64,000 bases of DNA from CAXBBB01 sp963841855 (lineage in GTDB: Bacteria > Bacteroidota > Rhodothermia > Rhodothermales > BA12), in NCBI GenBank assembly GCA_963841855.1, contig CAWJEJ010000001.1, positions 868,001 to 932,000 of the forward strand, in the 5' to 3' direction. Positions 18,570-26,863 of the stretch are shown here, piece by piece (positions within the stretch are counted from its first letter, which is position 1; each line of letters opens with the position of its first letter). A program made the translations under genes and the position numbers. A model generated the notes under the pieces. That model did no database searches. It was given only the letters and a program-made list of their open reading frames with translations, and was not told the DNA's origin.

Positions 18570-21215
18570 TTAGCTCTCGCTAGCGGTGACGCGCATCATT
18601 TCGTCGATCGAGGTGACGCCGCGTGTGGCGTAGACCCGGGCCGAGTCTTGGAGCGTGAGCATGCCTTCCTTCTCGGCCTGCGTCCGGATGGCGTCCTCGT
18701 CGATGGCGTCCTTGGCCGTCACGATCATGTGGCGGATGGCGCGGCTGAAGTAGAGCGCTTCGGTGATGGCGCGGCGCCCTTTGTAGCCGCCGTTGCACTT
18801 GGCGCAGCCTTTGGGGTTGGCCTTGTATAGCGTGCCGGCTTGGTCCTCGGGCGTAAAGCCCATGCGCTCCATCAGAACGGGATCGGGATCGTCGTCGACC
18901 TCTTTGCAGCTTTCGCAGAGCGTCCGGATCAGGCGCTGGGCCACGATCAGGTTGATGGCGTAGGCGATCAGGAAGGGCTCGACGCCCATCTTGTAGAGTC
19001 GCGACACCGCGCTCGGAGCGTCGTTGGTGTGGAGCGTCGAGAACGTCAGGTGACCCGTGTTGGCGAGCTTTACGCCCATTTCGGCGGTTTCCTTGTCGCG
19101 CATCTCGCCGACCATGACCACGTCGGGGTCGTGCCGCAGGATCGCGCGCAACGCGCCTTCCAGACCGAGTTTGTGGCTCAGCTTGATCTGGCGCACGCCA
19201 CTGATGATGTACTCGACCGGATCCTCGACTGTCAGCACGTTGACGGTCGGGCTGACGACCTGGTGGAGCGCCGCCACGAGCGTCGTGCTCTTGCCGCTAC
19301 CGGTCGGGCCAGTCAAGATCACCATGCCGTGCGGCTGGCGGATCGCCATCTCGAAGCGCTCCATGGCGTTCGGAAGCATGCCCAGCTTGTTGAGATCCGT
19401 CACGACTTTGCGGTCGTCCAGGATTCGGATGACGATGCTTTCGGCGCGGACTTCCTGGCTCGCCGTGGCGATGGGCAGCACGCTCACGCGGAAGCGGATC
19501 AGCGCGTCGTCGATCCTACGCTGGATAAAGCCGTCCTGGGCTTTGTCGCGCTCGAAGCGGTCGACGTTGCTGGCGTTGTCCTTGATGACGGCGAGCAGCG
19601 CCTCGGGATGGACGTTCTCCTCGGTGTGCCACTTTTTGAGCGCGCCGTCGAGCCTGAAGTGGATTTCGACCTTGCCTCGCGCGTTGGGCCACACGTGGAT
19701 GTCGCTGACACCCTGCCGGACGGCCTCGACGAGCGTAGCCTCGAACAGGTTGATGAGCGTGCTCCGGCCGATCTCGGCTTCGAGCGCTTCCTCGTCCAGC
19801 CCGCCTTCGTCGTCGAACGACGTGCCCAGGTCGAAGGCCATGCCTCCTCCCTCCTCCATCTTTTCGAGGTACTCGTTCTTGCGCGGGTAGGCGTCGCGCA
19901 GCGCCTTGACGACCAGGGCTTCGGGCGCGTACTGCAGCTCGTAGCGTTCGAGCTTGAGCGCGTGGATGGCGCGGTGCACTTCGGGGCGCGCCGGATCGTA
20001 GGTGACGAAGATCAGCTTGACGGCGCCGCTCGCCGTGTCGACGTCGCACTCGGCCGGGACGACCGACAGGTCCAGCAGGCGCTTGCGCCTGGCTTCGTCG
20101 AACGTCGCCATGACCGAGCGGACGAACTCGGGCGTGGGCTGGCCTTCGTCGAGGACCGCGTGCGGAAAGGCGTAGACCTGGGCGGCTTCGGCAAAGATCG
20201 CGTCGCGGTCGACGCCGTCCAGATTGCTGATGGCGCGCCACAGAGCTTCCTTGGAGCCTTCGGCCTTGCTCGCCTCGTGGGCGGCGTCGACCTGGTCGGG
20301 GTGGACGATCTGCTTGCGCAGCAGCATCGCCACGACGCGGTCGCGGGCCTGCGTCGGGCTGGGGACGGCGCCCATCGCGCCGTCGCCCGACGCGTGGATC
20401 GGGTGCGCGGGCTGCACGACCGGAGGCGCGCCGGGCAGCGCAGGCAGGTCGGGAAGCGGCGGTGTGCTACCAGGCGACGAAGCGGTGGCGCTGTCGCCGG
20501 GCTTGACGCGTTCCCATGAGGGCGTCGGAGCAGCGTCCGGAGCGAGCGGAGCAGGTGGCCGCTCGCCAGTGCCGGGGAGCGTGCCGGCAGGGCGGTCGGC
20601 GTGGGACGAGGGCGCAGGCGTGACCGAAGGGACGGCAGCCGGAGTCACCAACGGCGGCTCGCCCCCCATCAGGCGGATGGCGCGGTCGAGACGGCGGCGC
20701 ACCTCGCACTCGTCGGCGTAGCACAGCTCGACGTTGCCGCCCAGCAGGGCGACGGTTTCAATCACGGCGGGCGCGGACGGATCGTGCGTGGCCAGGACCA
20801 GGCGCTGGGCGCGCGTCTGGGCGTCGAACCCGAACTTGTAGGGCAGCAGCCCCAGCTCGGAGGCGCGGGCGAGCACATCGGTCGTCATCAGCCCCAGCAC
20901 GGCCTGGACGAACTCGTCCTTGGGGTGAGCCCCCAACTCGGCCAGCGGATACCCTTGGACGCGCGCCGCGATCTCGTACGTCTTGGCCCGGTCGACGCCG
21001 TCCATCGTCAGCAGCACGCGCCAGACGGGCCGCTCGCCCGACGCGTAGCGCCGCGCCTGCTCAGCCTGCTTGAGCCGCACGCCGCCCGAGTTGACCAATG
21101 CCTGGGTGATCGGATCGTCGCCGAACCGGTCCGCCCCGGCGCGTCCCGGCATCGCTCGGTCGTCGACGAACGCGGTGTCGTCTTTGCGAAACGGATTGGA
21201 GAAGAAGCGGCTCAT
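18570..21215 (-). CDS. pilB: PilB-type pilus extension ATPase with two N-terminal regulatory modules
   Basis: 881 residues, longer than typical PilB (about 570). Two MshEN-like N-terminal modules are seen (about 30-190 and 290-440), separated by a Pro/Ala-rich linker. The ATPase core has Walker A GPTGSGKSTT, Asp-box DPDVVMVGEMRDKETAEMG and His-box STLHTNDAPSAVSRLYKMG. A CESC/CAKC tetracysteine zinc site near the C-terminus is diagnostic for GspE/PilB. MshEN domains in this family often bind cyclic di-GMP, so the duplication may mean second-messenger control (inference). Confidence 0.92.
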   Translation of the reverse strand: MSRFFSNPFRKDDTAFVDDRAMPGRAGADRFGDDPITQALVNSGGVRLKQAEQARRYASGERPVWRVLLTMDGVDRAKTYEIAARVQGYPLAELGAHPKDEFVQAVLGLMTTDVLARASELGLLPYKFGFDAQTRAQRLVLATHDPSAPAVIETVALLGGNVELCYADECEVRRRLDRAIRLMGGEPPLVTPAAVPSVTPAPSSHADRPAGTLPGTGERPPAPLAPDAAPTPSWERVKPGDSATASSPGSTPPLPDLPALPGAPPVVQPAHPIHASGDGAMGAVPSPTQARDRVVAMLLRKQIVHPDQVDAAHEASKAEGSKEALWRAISNLDGVDRDAIFAEAAQVYAFPHAVLDEGQPTPEFVRSVMATFDEARRKRLLDLSVVPAECDVDTASGAVKLIFVTYDPARPEVHRAIHALKLERYELQYAPEALVVKALRDAYPRKNEYLEKMEEGGGMAFDLGTSFDDEGGLDEEALEAEIGRSTLINLFEATLVEAVRQGVSDIHVWPNARGKVEIHFRLDGALKKWHTEENVHPEALLAVIKDNASNVDRFERDKAQDGFIQRRIDDALIRFRVSVLPIATASQEVRAESIVIRILDDRKVVTDLNKLGMLPNAMERFEMAIRQPHGMVILTGPTGSGKSTTLVAALHQVVSPTVNVLTVEDPVEYIISGVRQIKLSHKLGLEGALRAILRHDPDVVMVGEMRDKETAEMGVKLANTGHLTFSTLHTNDAPSAVSRLYKMGVEPFLIAYAINLIVAQRLIRTLCESCKEVDDDPDPVLMERMGFTPEDQAGTLYKANPKGCAKCNGGYKGRRAITEALYFSRAIRHMIVTAKDAIDEDAIRTQAEKEGMLTLQDSARVYATRGVTSIDEMMRVTASES

Positions 21216-21242
21216 GGGGGCAGAGGGAATCGCGGCGGGACT

Positions 21243-21280
21243 ACGGATGAGGTATCAGCAGTTGGGGAAGTTTTCTTAAG
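21243..21280 (-). promoter_or_regulatory. element shared with the pilin upstream region
   Basis: On the plus strand ACGGATGAGGTATCAGCAG, then 14 nt later TTAAG, is closely matched at 23411-23447 upstream of the pilin gene (GCGAATGAGATATCGGCGG, then TTAAAG); every difference in the first block is a transition. It lies just upstream of pilB on the minus strand. Promoter or operator role is inferred from position only. Confidence 0.4.
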
Positions 21281-21352
21281 GGGACGGCGGCGGAAGAGTT
21301 GAAATGCTCGGCGGTCGCGGCGTGGGAGCGCGAAGACGGCGGCGTGAGGGCA

Positions 21353-22711
21353 TCAGAAGCCGCTCTGCATGTCTTGAGCCGACGGCTGGACCAGGGCGAT
21401 CTCGGACGAGACGAGCGTCAGGAAGATGATCGCGAGCGTGATGAAGACGGCGATCGCGGTCTGGATCGACTCGACGGTCGTGGCGAGTTTGAGCGTCGTC
21501 TCTTTTTCGTAGTAGTTGGCCATCTGCTCGGCGCTGTTCTTGACGTTGCCCGTCTCGGCGCCGCTGCGAAAGCGCGCCAGCGCCATCGTCGTGAACACGC
21601 CGCTCGCCTCCATAGCCTTGACCAGATCGACGCCGCGCGCCACCATCAGCGGAATCGTGACGGTCTTGATGCGCTGCTCCATGTAGCGGTTGCCGCACGC
21701 CTCGGCCGCGATCTTAATGACGGCGATGTTGTCTCCGGCTCCGCTGTAGAGAACCGAGAACACGCGGCAAAACACTTCGATGTTGAGTTTGTGCAGCAAG
21801 GAGCCGATGACGGGCAGACGGATCAGGTTGCGGTGGATGAACATCTCGCCTTTGTCCGAGCGCGCGAACAGCCCGGCCGCGACGACGGTCACTACCAGGA
21901 CGGCCAGCACCAGGGGCCAGCCGGTATCCATCCAGTTGGCGAACGCGAGCGATTTGGTGCTGAGGTAGGGCAACTCGACGCCCAGATCGGCCATCAGCCC
22001 GGCCGTTTGCGGGATGATCGTCCACAGGTACCACACCATCACGCCGATCAGCGCGATGACCGTCAGCGCGGGCGTGATCATGGCGCTCTTGATGTTCTTT
22101 CTGAACTCGTCCTTGCGCTCCATGAAGCGCGCCGTGCTCTCGTAGATCTCGGCCATGTTGCCGCTCTGGCTCGCGATGCCGAGCATGTAGGCGGTGAATT
22201 TGCCCAGCATGTGCTGGTGCTTCATGAACGCCTGCTTGGCCTCCATGCCGCTCTTCAAGTCGGCGTTCAAGTCGCGCAGCACCTGTTTGAGGCTCTTGCT
22301 CGAAATGTCGTTGATCAGAAGGCCCAGAATCTCGTCGAACGGCAGCTTCTCGCGCAGCAGGTTGGCCGACAACCGGACGAACATGATCAGGTCTTGAGTC
22401 GGCGGCTTCATCTGAAAGCCGATCAGCTTCTTCTCGACGCGCAGCACTTCGAGGCCCATCTTTTCGAGCGCGCCCTTGACCTCTTCCTGCGCGTACGCCT
22501 TCTGCTCGCCGCTGATCGTCTTGCCGTTGGGATGGCGGACTTTGTAGAGGAACGCGCGCCGCTGCTGCAACTCCTTGAGCGTGAACCGATGCTTCTCGGA
22601 CAGCTCGGACACCTTGCGCTGCGCCTGCCGCTTGTTTGGCGCGAAGACCGTCCCCTGCACGGGCTGGCCGGACGGGCCGACGCCATTGAAGCGAAACTCG
22701 GAGACGGGCAT
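21353..22711 (-). CDS. pilC: PilC-type pilus platform protein
   Basis: 452 residues. Two T2SSF domains: first around residues 110-225 (RLSANLLREKLPFDEILGLL...SGNMAEIYES), second around 310-440 (FCRVFSVLYSGAGDNIAVIKIAAE, RFRSGAETGNVKNSAEQMANYYE). Three hydrophobic segments match the family topology. It is the inner-membrane platform turned by the ATPases PilB and PilT. Confidence 0.92.
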   Translation of the reverse strand: MPVSEFRFNGVGPSGQPVQGTVFAPNKRQAQRKVSELSEKHRFTLKELQQRRAFLYKVRHPNGKTISGEQKAYAQEEVKGALEKMGLEVLRVEKKLIGFQMKPPTQDLIMFVRLSANLLREKLPFDEILGLLINDISSKSLKQVLRDLNADLKSGMEAKQAFMKHQHMLGKFTAYMLGIASQSGNMAEIYESTARFMERKDEFRKNIKSAMITPALTVIALIGVMVWYLWTIIPQTAGLMADLGVELPYLSTKSLAFANWMDTGWPLVLAVLVVTVVAAGLFARSDKGEMFIHRNLIRLPVIGSLLHKLNIEVFCRVFSVLYSGAGDNIAVIKIAAEACGNRYMEQRIKTVTIPLMVARGVDLVKAMEASGVFTTMALARFRSGAETGNVKNSAEQMANYYEKETTLKLATTVESIQTAIAVFITLAIIFLTLVSSEIALVQPSAQDMQSGF

Positions 22712-22820
22712 GGCAGAAGGGGTGCGGGGAGAGAGGCCTCTTGGCTATCGGCGGCGGCGCGGCGCGGCTTAAGCGCCTCTCAGACCAAGCCTCAGTCAGC
22801 GCCGAGACCGGTGTATACGA

Positions 22821-22854
22821 GAAGAGGCGACCTCCACGGGGAAGTCGCCTCTTC
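22821..22854 (-). terminator. perfect hairpin 20 nt after the pilin stop
   Basis: GAAGAGGCGAC (22821-22831) pairs perfectly with GTCGCCTCTTC (22844-22854). There is no T-run, so termination may be partial, which would lower pilC expression relative to the abundant pilin. It could also protect the pilin mRNA from 3' decay. Confidence 0.7.
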
Positions 22855-22874
22855 GGGAGAGAAGCCGGAGGGCT

Positions 22875-23312
22875 TTACTTGTAGGTCCAGACGATGCCGT
22901 CTTCGTCGCCGCTGGCGACGACCGCTTCGGCGAACACGCCGGCCTCGCAGGCTGTTTTGGTGCGCTTGTAGACCTCGATCTTGACCGACGTGGCTGCGGG
23001 CGTCATCTTCATGCACGCGTTGGCCGTGTCGTACGTGTCGGTGACCGACGGAAGGGCGTCGTTTCCGGCGTCGCGGCCGATCGTCGACCACTTGGCGCCT
23101 GCAAAGCTCGTCGAGTCTTCGCCGCCGCCGCCGAACGGCTTGGGCTTGAAGAACCACGCCTGAAGGTCGGTCGTGACGCGGCTCGCATCGGCGACGGTGG
23201 CGTCGGCCTTGGCGTTGGATTTGCCTTCGGAGAAGGCCTGAATTCCGGCGACTGCGGCGATACCGACGATGACGATGCCGAGCACCAGGAGGAGGAGTTG
23301 TTGTTGTCCCAT
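22875..23312 (-). CDS. major pilin-like protein
   Basis: 145 residues beginning MGQQQLLLLVLGIVIVGIA, a hydrophobic helix at the very N-terminus, followed by a polar domain with two Cys (disulfide-capable). The residue after Met is Gly, so prepilin-peptidase processing after Gly2 is conceivable, but the usual Glu at +5 is absent. The start at 23312 avoids a non-helical upstream extension. First gene of the pilus cluster, followed by a stable hairpin, as expected for the abundant subunit. Confidence 0.75.
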   Translation of the reverse strand: MGQQQLLLLVLGIVIVGIAAVAGIQAFSEGKSNAKADATVADASRVTTDLQAWFFKPKPFGGGGEDSTSFAGAKWSTIGRDAGNDALPSVTDTYDTANACMKMTPAATSVKIEVYKRTKTACEAGVFAEAVVASGDEDGIVWTYK

Positions 23313-23661
23313 GGGTAGTTGCCGTTGCGGCGAGTTGAGTGGGGAAGAAGTGTGGCTGGATTGCTGCCGAGTCCGAAACCGACGTTGGTCGGGCAAGGCA
23401 TCACCGGTCTGCGAATGAGATATCGGCGGGCTGCGCGCCAGTTAAAGGCCGGTCCGATTTTTATTTCGCCTCGCCGCCTCCACCCGGCTCTCGCACCGCC
23501 GCCTCTCGCTGCCTGCGACGCCCCGCTGGGTCCGCCATGTAATGGGATTGCGACGCGTGCCACTTGCGGTGTCCGTCTGAGTAAATAGAGAAATCCATCC
23601 CAGAAGCGCGGCTCGAACCCGATTCGCGCACGCCACACGCTCACCCAACCTCTCTCCCGTC
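23313..23661. promoter_or_regulatory. divergent intergenic region between pilin and DUF4342 genes
   Basis: No gene. Contains the shared element at 23411-23447 (see 21243-21280), oriented towards the pilin gene, so the pilin promoter probably lies here. No clear sigma-54 GG-N10-GC pair was seen. Confidence 0.4.
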
Positions 23662-24015
23662 ATGGACACGCCAGACCCCAAAATCGTCGTCGAAGAAATC
23701 AAGCTCAAAGGCAACCAACTGCTTGAAAAGGTGAAGAGCATCGCAGCCGAAGGAAATGCGAAGCGCATCATCATCCGCACGCCTGATCGTACGCTGCTGG
23801 AGTTTCCGCTCTCGGTCGGTGTCGGTGGAGCCGCTGCTGCATTGCTCATGCAGCCAATGCTTGTGGCTGTTGGTGCCATTGCCGCGCTGCTGACCGAAGT
23901 CGAGATCGTCGTCGAGCGTGAGCATCCGACGGTGAGCGACATCATCGCCACACCGGTCGCCACGCACCCGACCGATCCGGCTGACCTGTCCGGCAAGACG
24001 ATGGGCGGCGTCTGA
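23662..24015 (+). CDS. DUF4342 protein
   Basis: 117 residues. QLLEKVKSIAAEGNAKRIIIRTPD, then LEFPLSVGVGG and two hydrophobic stretches matches DUF4342, a small membrane-associated family of unknown function often found near ECF or pilus genes. The C-terminal 25 residues are Pro/Thr-rich and probably disordered. Confidence 0.8.
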   Translation: MDTPDPKIVVEEIKLKGNQLLEKVKSIAAEGNAKRIIIRTPDRTLLEFPLSVGVGGAAAALLMQPMLVAVGAIAALLTEVEIVVEREHPTVSDIIATPVATHPTDPADLSGKTMGGV

Positions 24016-24086
24016 TCGCCCTCTCGCCTGACCTTCGGGCTGCTCGTGCTTCTGCCGGGCAGCCTGTTTCTTTTTTCTCCGTTCCG

Positions 24087-25058
24087 ATGCCCCGCGCCGA
24101 CGCTCCCGCTCTTCCCGTCACCTACGCCGACGTAGAGGCCGCTGCGGCTCGGATCGCTGGCCGCGCGCATCGCACGCCCTGCGTCACGTCGCGCACGCTG
24201 GACGAGCACACCGGCGCGCGTGTCGTGCTCAAGTGCGAGAATCTGCAGCGCAGCGGCGCGTTCAAGTTCAGAGGCGCCCTCAACGCGCTGCTGGCCCTGA
24301 CCGACCAAGAACGAGCGCGCGGCGTGCTCACCTACTCGTCGGGCAACCACGCCGGAGCGCTCGCGCTGGCTGCGCGCGAAATGGGCGTCTCGGCGACCGT
24401 CGTCATGCCCCAGGACGCGCCGCGCATCAAGCGCTCGGCGACCCAGGGCTACGGCGCGCGCATCGTGACCTACGACCGGGCTACCCAAGTGCGCGAAGAC
24501 ATCGGCGCCGAGATTGCGCAGCGCGAAGGACGCGTCGTGATTCCTCCGTACGACCATCCGCACGTCATCGCCGGAGCAGGAACGGCGGCGGGCGAGTTGA
24601 TCCAAGACGCCGGACCGTTCGACGTACTCGTCGCCTGCGTCGGCGGCGGCGGACTGCTTGCGGGAACAGCGCTGGCGGCGCGCGCGCTGCTGCCCGGCTG
24701 CGAGGTGTGGGGCGTTGAACCCGAGTCGGCAGACGACGCCAAGCGCTCGTTCGAAACCGGAACGATCCAGCGCACACACGAACCGCAAACGATCGCCGAC
24801 GGCGCCCGCACGCCCTACCTCGGCGACGCCCCGTTCGCGGTCATCAAAGAGTTAGTCACGGGCATCGTCACAGTCTCGGACGGCGACCTGGTGGACAGCC
24901 TGCTCTTCCTTCTCCAGCGAATGAAACTCGTCGCCGAGCCGACGGGCGTGCTCGGCCTCGCCGCCGTGCGAACTGGCAAACTCGACGTGCGCGGCAAGCG
25001 CGTCGGCGTGATTGTCAGCGGCGGCAACACGGACCTGGTCGACCTGCTCTGCGCGTGA
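24087..25058 (+). CDS. PLP-dependent threonine/serine dehydratase-like enzyme
   Basis: 323 residues, the length of catabolic threonine ammonia-lyases (no C-terminal ACT regulatory domain). The PLP lysine is in SGAFKFRGAL (Lys60), the phosphate-binding glycine loop is CVGGGGLLAG, and SGGNTDL near the end is the conserved Ser/Gly motif. Expected reaction: L-threonine (or L-serine) to 2-oxobutyrate (or pyruvate) and ammonia. Serine racemase activity cannot be excluded. Confidence 0.88.
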   Translation: MPRADAPALPVTYADVEAAAARIAGRAHRTPCVTSRTLDEHTGARVVLKCENLQRSGAFKFRGALNALLALTDQERARGVLTYSSGNHAGALALAAREMGVSATVVMPQDAPRIKRSATQGYGARIVTYDRATQVREDIGAEIAQREGRVVIPPYDHPHVIAGAGTAAGELIQDAGPFDVLVACVGGGGLLAGTALAARALLPGCEVWGVEPESADDAKRSFETGTIQRTHEPQTIADGARTPYLGDAPFAVIKELVTGIVTVSDGDLVDSLLFLLQRMKLVAEPTGVLGLAAVRTGKLDVRGKRVGVIVSGGNTDLVDLLCA

Positions 25059-25108
25059 TCTATAGAGTTCGGACAGTGCGCGGCAGCCAAACCTCTTCAC
25101 TCTCGTAC

Positions 25109-25128
25109 CGACGGAGCATGCTCCGTCG
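25109..25128. promoter_or_regulatory. 20-bp perfect palindrome
   Basis: CGACGGAGCATGCTCCGTCG is fully self-complementary and lies 50 bp after the dehydratase stop. Without a T-run it may be a weak terminator or a protein-binding site. Confidence 0.4.
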
Positions 25129-25223
25129 CTAGCAGCGCACGCTCACGGACCACCACGCCCATCGCTTCCCCGTCGTACGGACGATATACCTACCGTCGCT
25201 CCTCCAGCCACCCGCCCGGCTCC

Positions 25224-26057
25224 ATGCCCGCCTCCCCCCTCCTCGTCACCGACCATCTGAGCGAAGCCACTCACGCCCACCTAGCGAATCTGAAACCGCA
25301 CCTCGACCGCCTGGTCGACCGCTTCGAGACGCCCGACTTCATCGCCGACGACCCCATCTCGGTCCCCCACGGCTTCTCGGACCCCGACGACATCGCGATT
25401 GTCGGCCTGTTTGCCGCGGTTCTGGCGTGGGGCCGACGCGCCACGATCCTGAACAAGCTTGCCGACTTGTGCGAGCGAATGCGTTACCGTCCCGCCGCCT
25501 TCGTCCTCAACTACGACGACACACGAGACGGCCCGCGCCTGGACGGCTTCAAACACCGCACCTTTACGTCTGGCGACGCCCGCACCCTGACACGCAACCT
25601 GCGCCTGCTGCTCGAACGGCACGGAAGCCTGGAAGCAGCCTTCGCCGATCACCTGGCACCGATGGACGCCGACGTCGGCCCGGCGATCCAGGGCTTTTCC
25701 ATGTCGGCTCTAACGATCCACCCCGAGACGCCAACCCGCCTGCGCAAGCACCTTGCCCGCCCCGCGACCAGCAGCGCCGCCAAACGCCTGGCGATGTACC
25801 TGCGCTGGATGGTCCGCCCCGGGCCCGTCGACTTCGGTCTGTGGACGCGGATCACGCCTGCCCAACTCGTCCTCCCTCTCGACGTCCACAGCGGACGCCA
25901 GGCCCGCGCCTGGGGTATGCTCCACCGCAAACAGGACGACTGGAAATCCGCTTCGGCCTTGACCGCCGCATGCCGACGCCTCGACTCTGCCGATCCGTGC
26001 CGCTACGACTTCGCCCTGTTCGGCGCGGGCGTCTACGGCGTCGAACTGGACGGCTGA
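25224..26057 (+). CDS. TIGR02757 (DUF2400) family protein
   Basis: 277 residues. DDPISVPHGFSDPDDIAIVGLFAAVLAWGRRATILNK and FKHRTFTSGD are hallmarks of TIGR02757, a conserved Bacteroidota-type family of unknown function. The C-terminal LPLDVHSGRQARAWGML with a final Asp-rich stretch resembles the HhH-type DNA glycosylase fold, so a nucleic-acid role is possible (inference). Ends 6 bp before the tRNA 3' end. Confidence 0.85.
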   Translation: MPASPLLVTDHLSEATHAHLANLKPHLDRLVDRFETPDFIADDPISVPHGFSDPDDIAIVGLFAAVLAWGRRATILNKLADLCERMRYRPAAFVLNYDDTRDGPRLDGFKHRTFTSGDARTLTRNLRLLLERHGSLEAAFADHLAPMDADVGPAIQGFSMSALTIHPETPTRLRKHLARPATSSAAKRLAMYLRWMVRPGPVDFGLWTRITPAQLVLPLDVHSGRQARAWGMLHRKQDDWKSASALTAACRRLDSADPCRYDFALFGAGVYGVELDG

Positions 26058-26063
26058 CGAGGG

Positions 26064-26136
26064 TGGGCCCAGCTGGATTTGAACCAGCGACCGACGGGTT
26101 ATGAGTCCGCTGCTCTAACCGCTGAGCTATGGGCCC
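26064..26136 (-). tRNA. tRNA with CAU anticodon, probably tRNA-Ile2 (lysidine-modified)
   Basis: On the minus strand a 73-nt cloverleaf: acceptor GGGCCCA / TGGGCCC, D-arm AGCTCAGCGGTTAGAGC, anticodon loop ACTCATAA, T-arm TCGCTGGTTCAAATCCAGC. The anticodon is CAU. The body is closer to bacterial tRNA-Ile(CAU) (GCGGTTAGAGCAG, GGTCGCTGGTTCAA) than to elongator Met. CCA is not encoded. Confidence 0.88.
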
Positions 26137-26331
26137 GGCGCAGCCGGGGCTGCGGGGAGGGCTCAAAATACGAAGCCGATGCAGCGCGTGCACCTATGGA
26201 TGTTCACGGTGCAGCAGGAACCGCTTCCATAACCTGATCCGAACGATTGCCTTACTTTTTTAACACAATCGCTATCGACGCCTGATTTGGACGGAGTACT
26301 TTTCCGACTCCTCTTATCAACTCCTACCCTC

Positions 26332-26817
26332 GTGGAACGCATCGATGCCATCGACGCTCAGATTCTCGGCCTGCTCCAAGGGAGCGGGCGGATCAAGCGC
26401 AGCGCCATCGCCGAGGCGGTCGGACTGAGCGTGCCGTCGGTCTCGGACCGGATGCGCAAACTCGAAGCGCGCGGCGTGCTGACCGGATTCACGGCCAGGG
26501 TCGATGCCAAGCGGCTGGGCTTCGACATCACGGTCTTCATGCGCGTCTCGGTCGACGGCAGCGAGCACTATGCCGAGTTCGTCCGCCTGGCGACGGCGCG
26601 GGCCGAAGTGCTCGAACTGCATTCGTCGACGGGCGACGGCTCGCACCTGATGAAAGTTCGCCTACCCTCGACGACGGCTCTGGAGCGCTTTCTCGCACTC
26701 GTTCAGACGTGGCCGGGCGTCAGAGGAACGCAGTCCTCGGTCGTGCTCTCGACGTTCAAGGAAACGCACGCGCTTCCCATCACTGCCGGACCATTGACAC
26801 CGGTCGAGCGCGACTGA
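26332..26817 (+). CDS. Lrp/AsnC family transcriptional regulator
   Basis: About 161 residues from GTG 26332; an ATG at 26545 is too far in, and a TTG at 26287 would add 15 unlikely residues. VERIDAIDAQILGLLQGSGRIKRSAIAEAVGLSVPSVSDRMRKLE is the AsnC-type winged helix, followed by a RAM ligand domain (RVSVDGSEHYAEFVRLATARAEVLELHSSTGDGSHLMKV). It sits 46 bp upstream of glnN in the same direction, so control of nitrogen assimilation is a reasonable inference. Confidence 0.88.
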   Translation: MERIDAIDAQILGLLQGSGRIKRSAIAEAVGLSVPSVSDRMRKLEARGVLTGFTARVDAKRLGFDITVFMRVSVDGSEHYAEFVRLATARAEVLELHSSTGDGSHLMKVRLPSTTALERFLALVQTWPGVRGTQSSVVLSTFKETHALPITAGPLTPVERD

Positions 26818-26863
26818 GCGCGCCTCTCATTCAACCGTCTCACACCTTACCTCTCCTCTTCCT

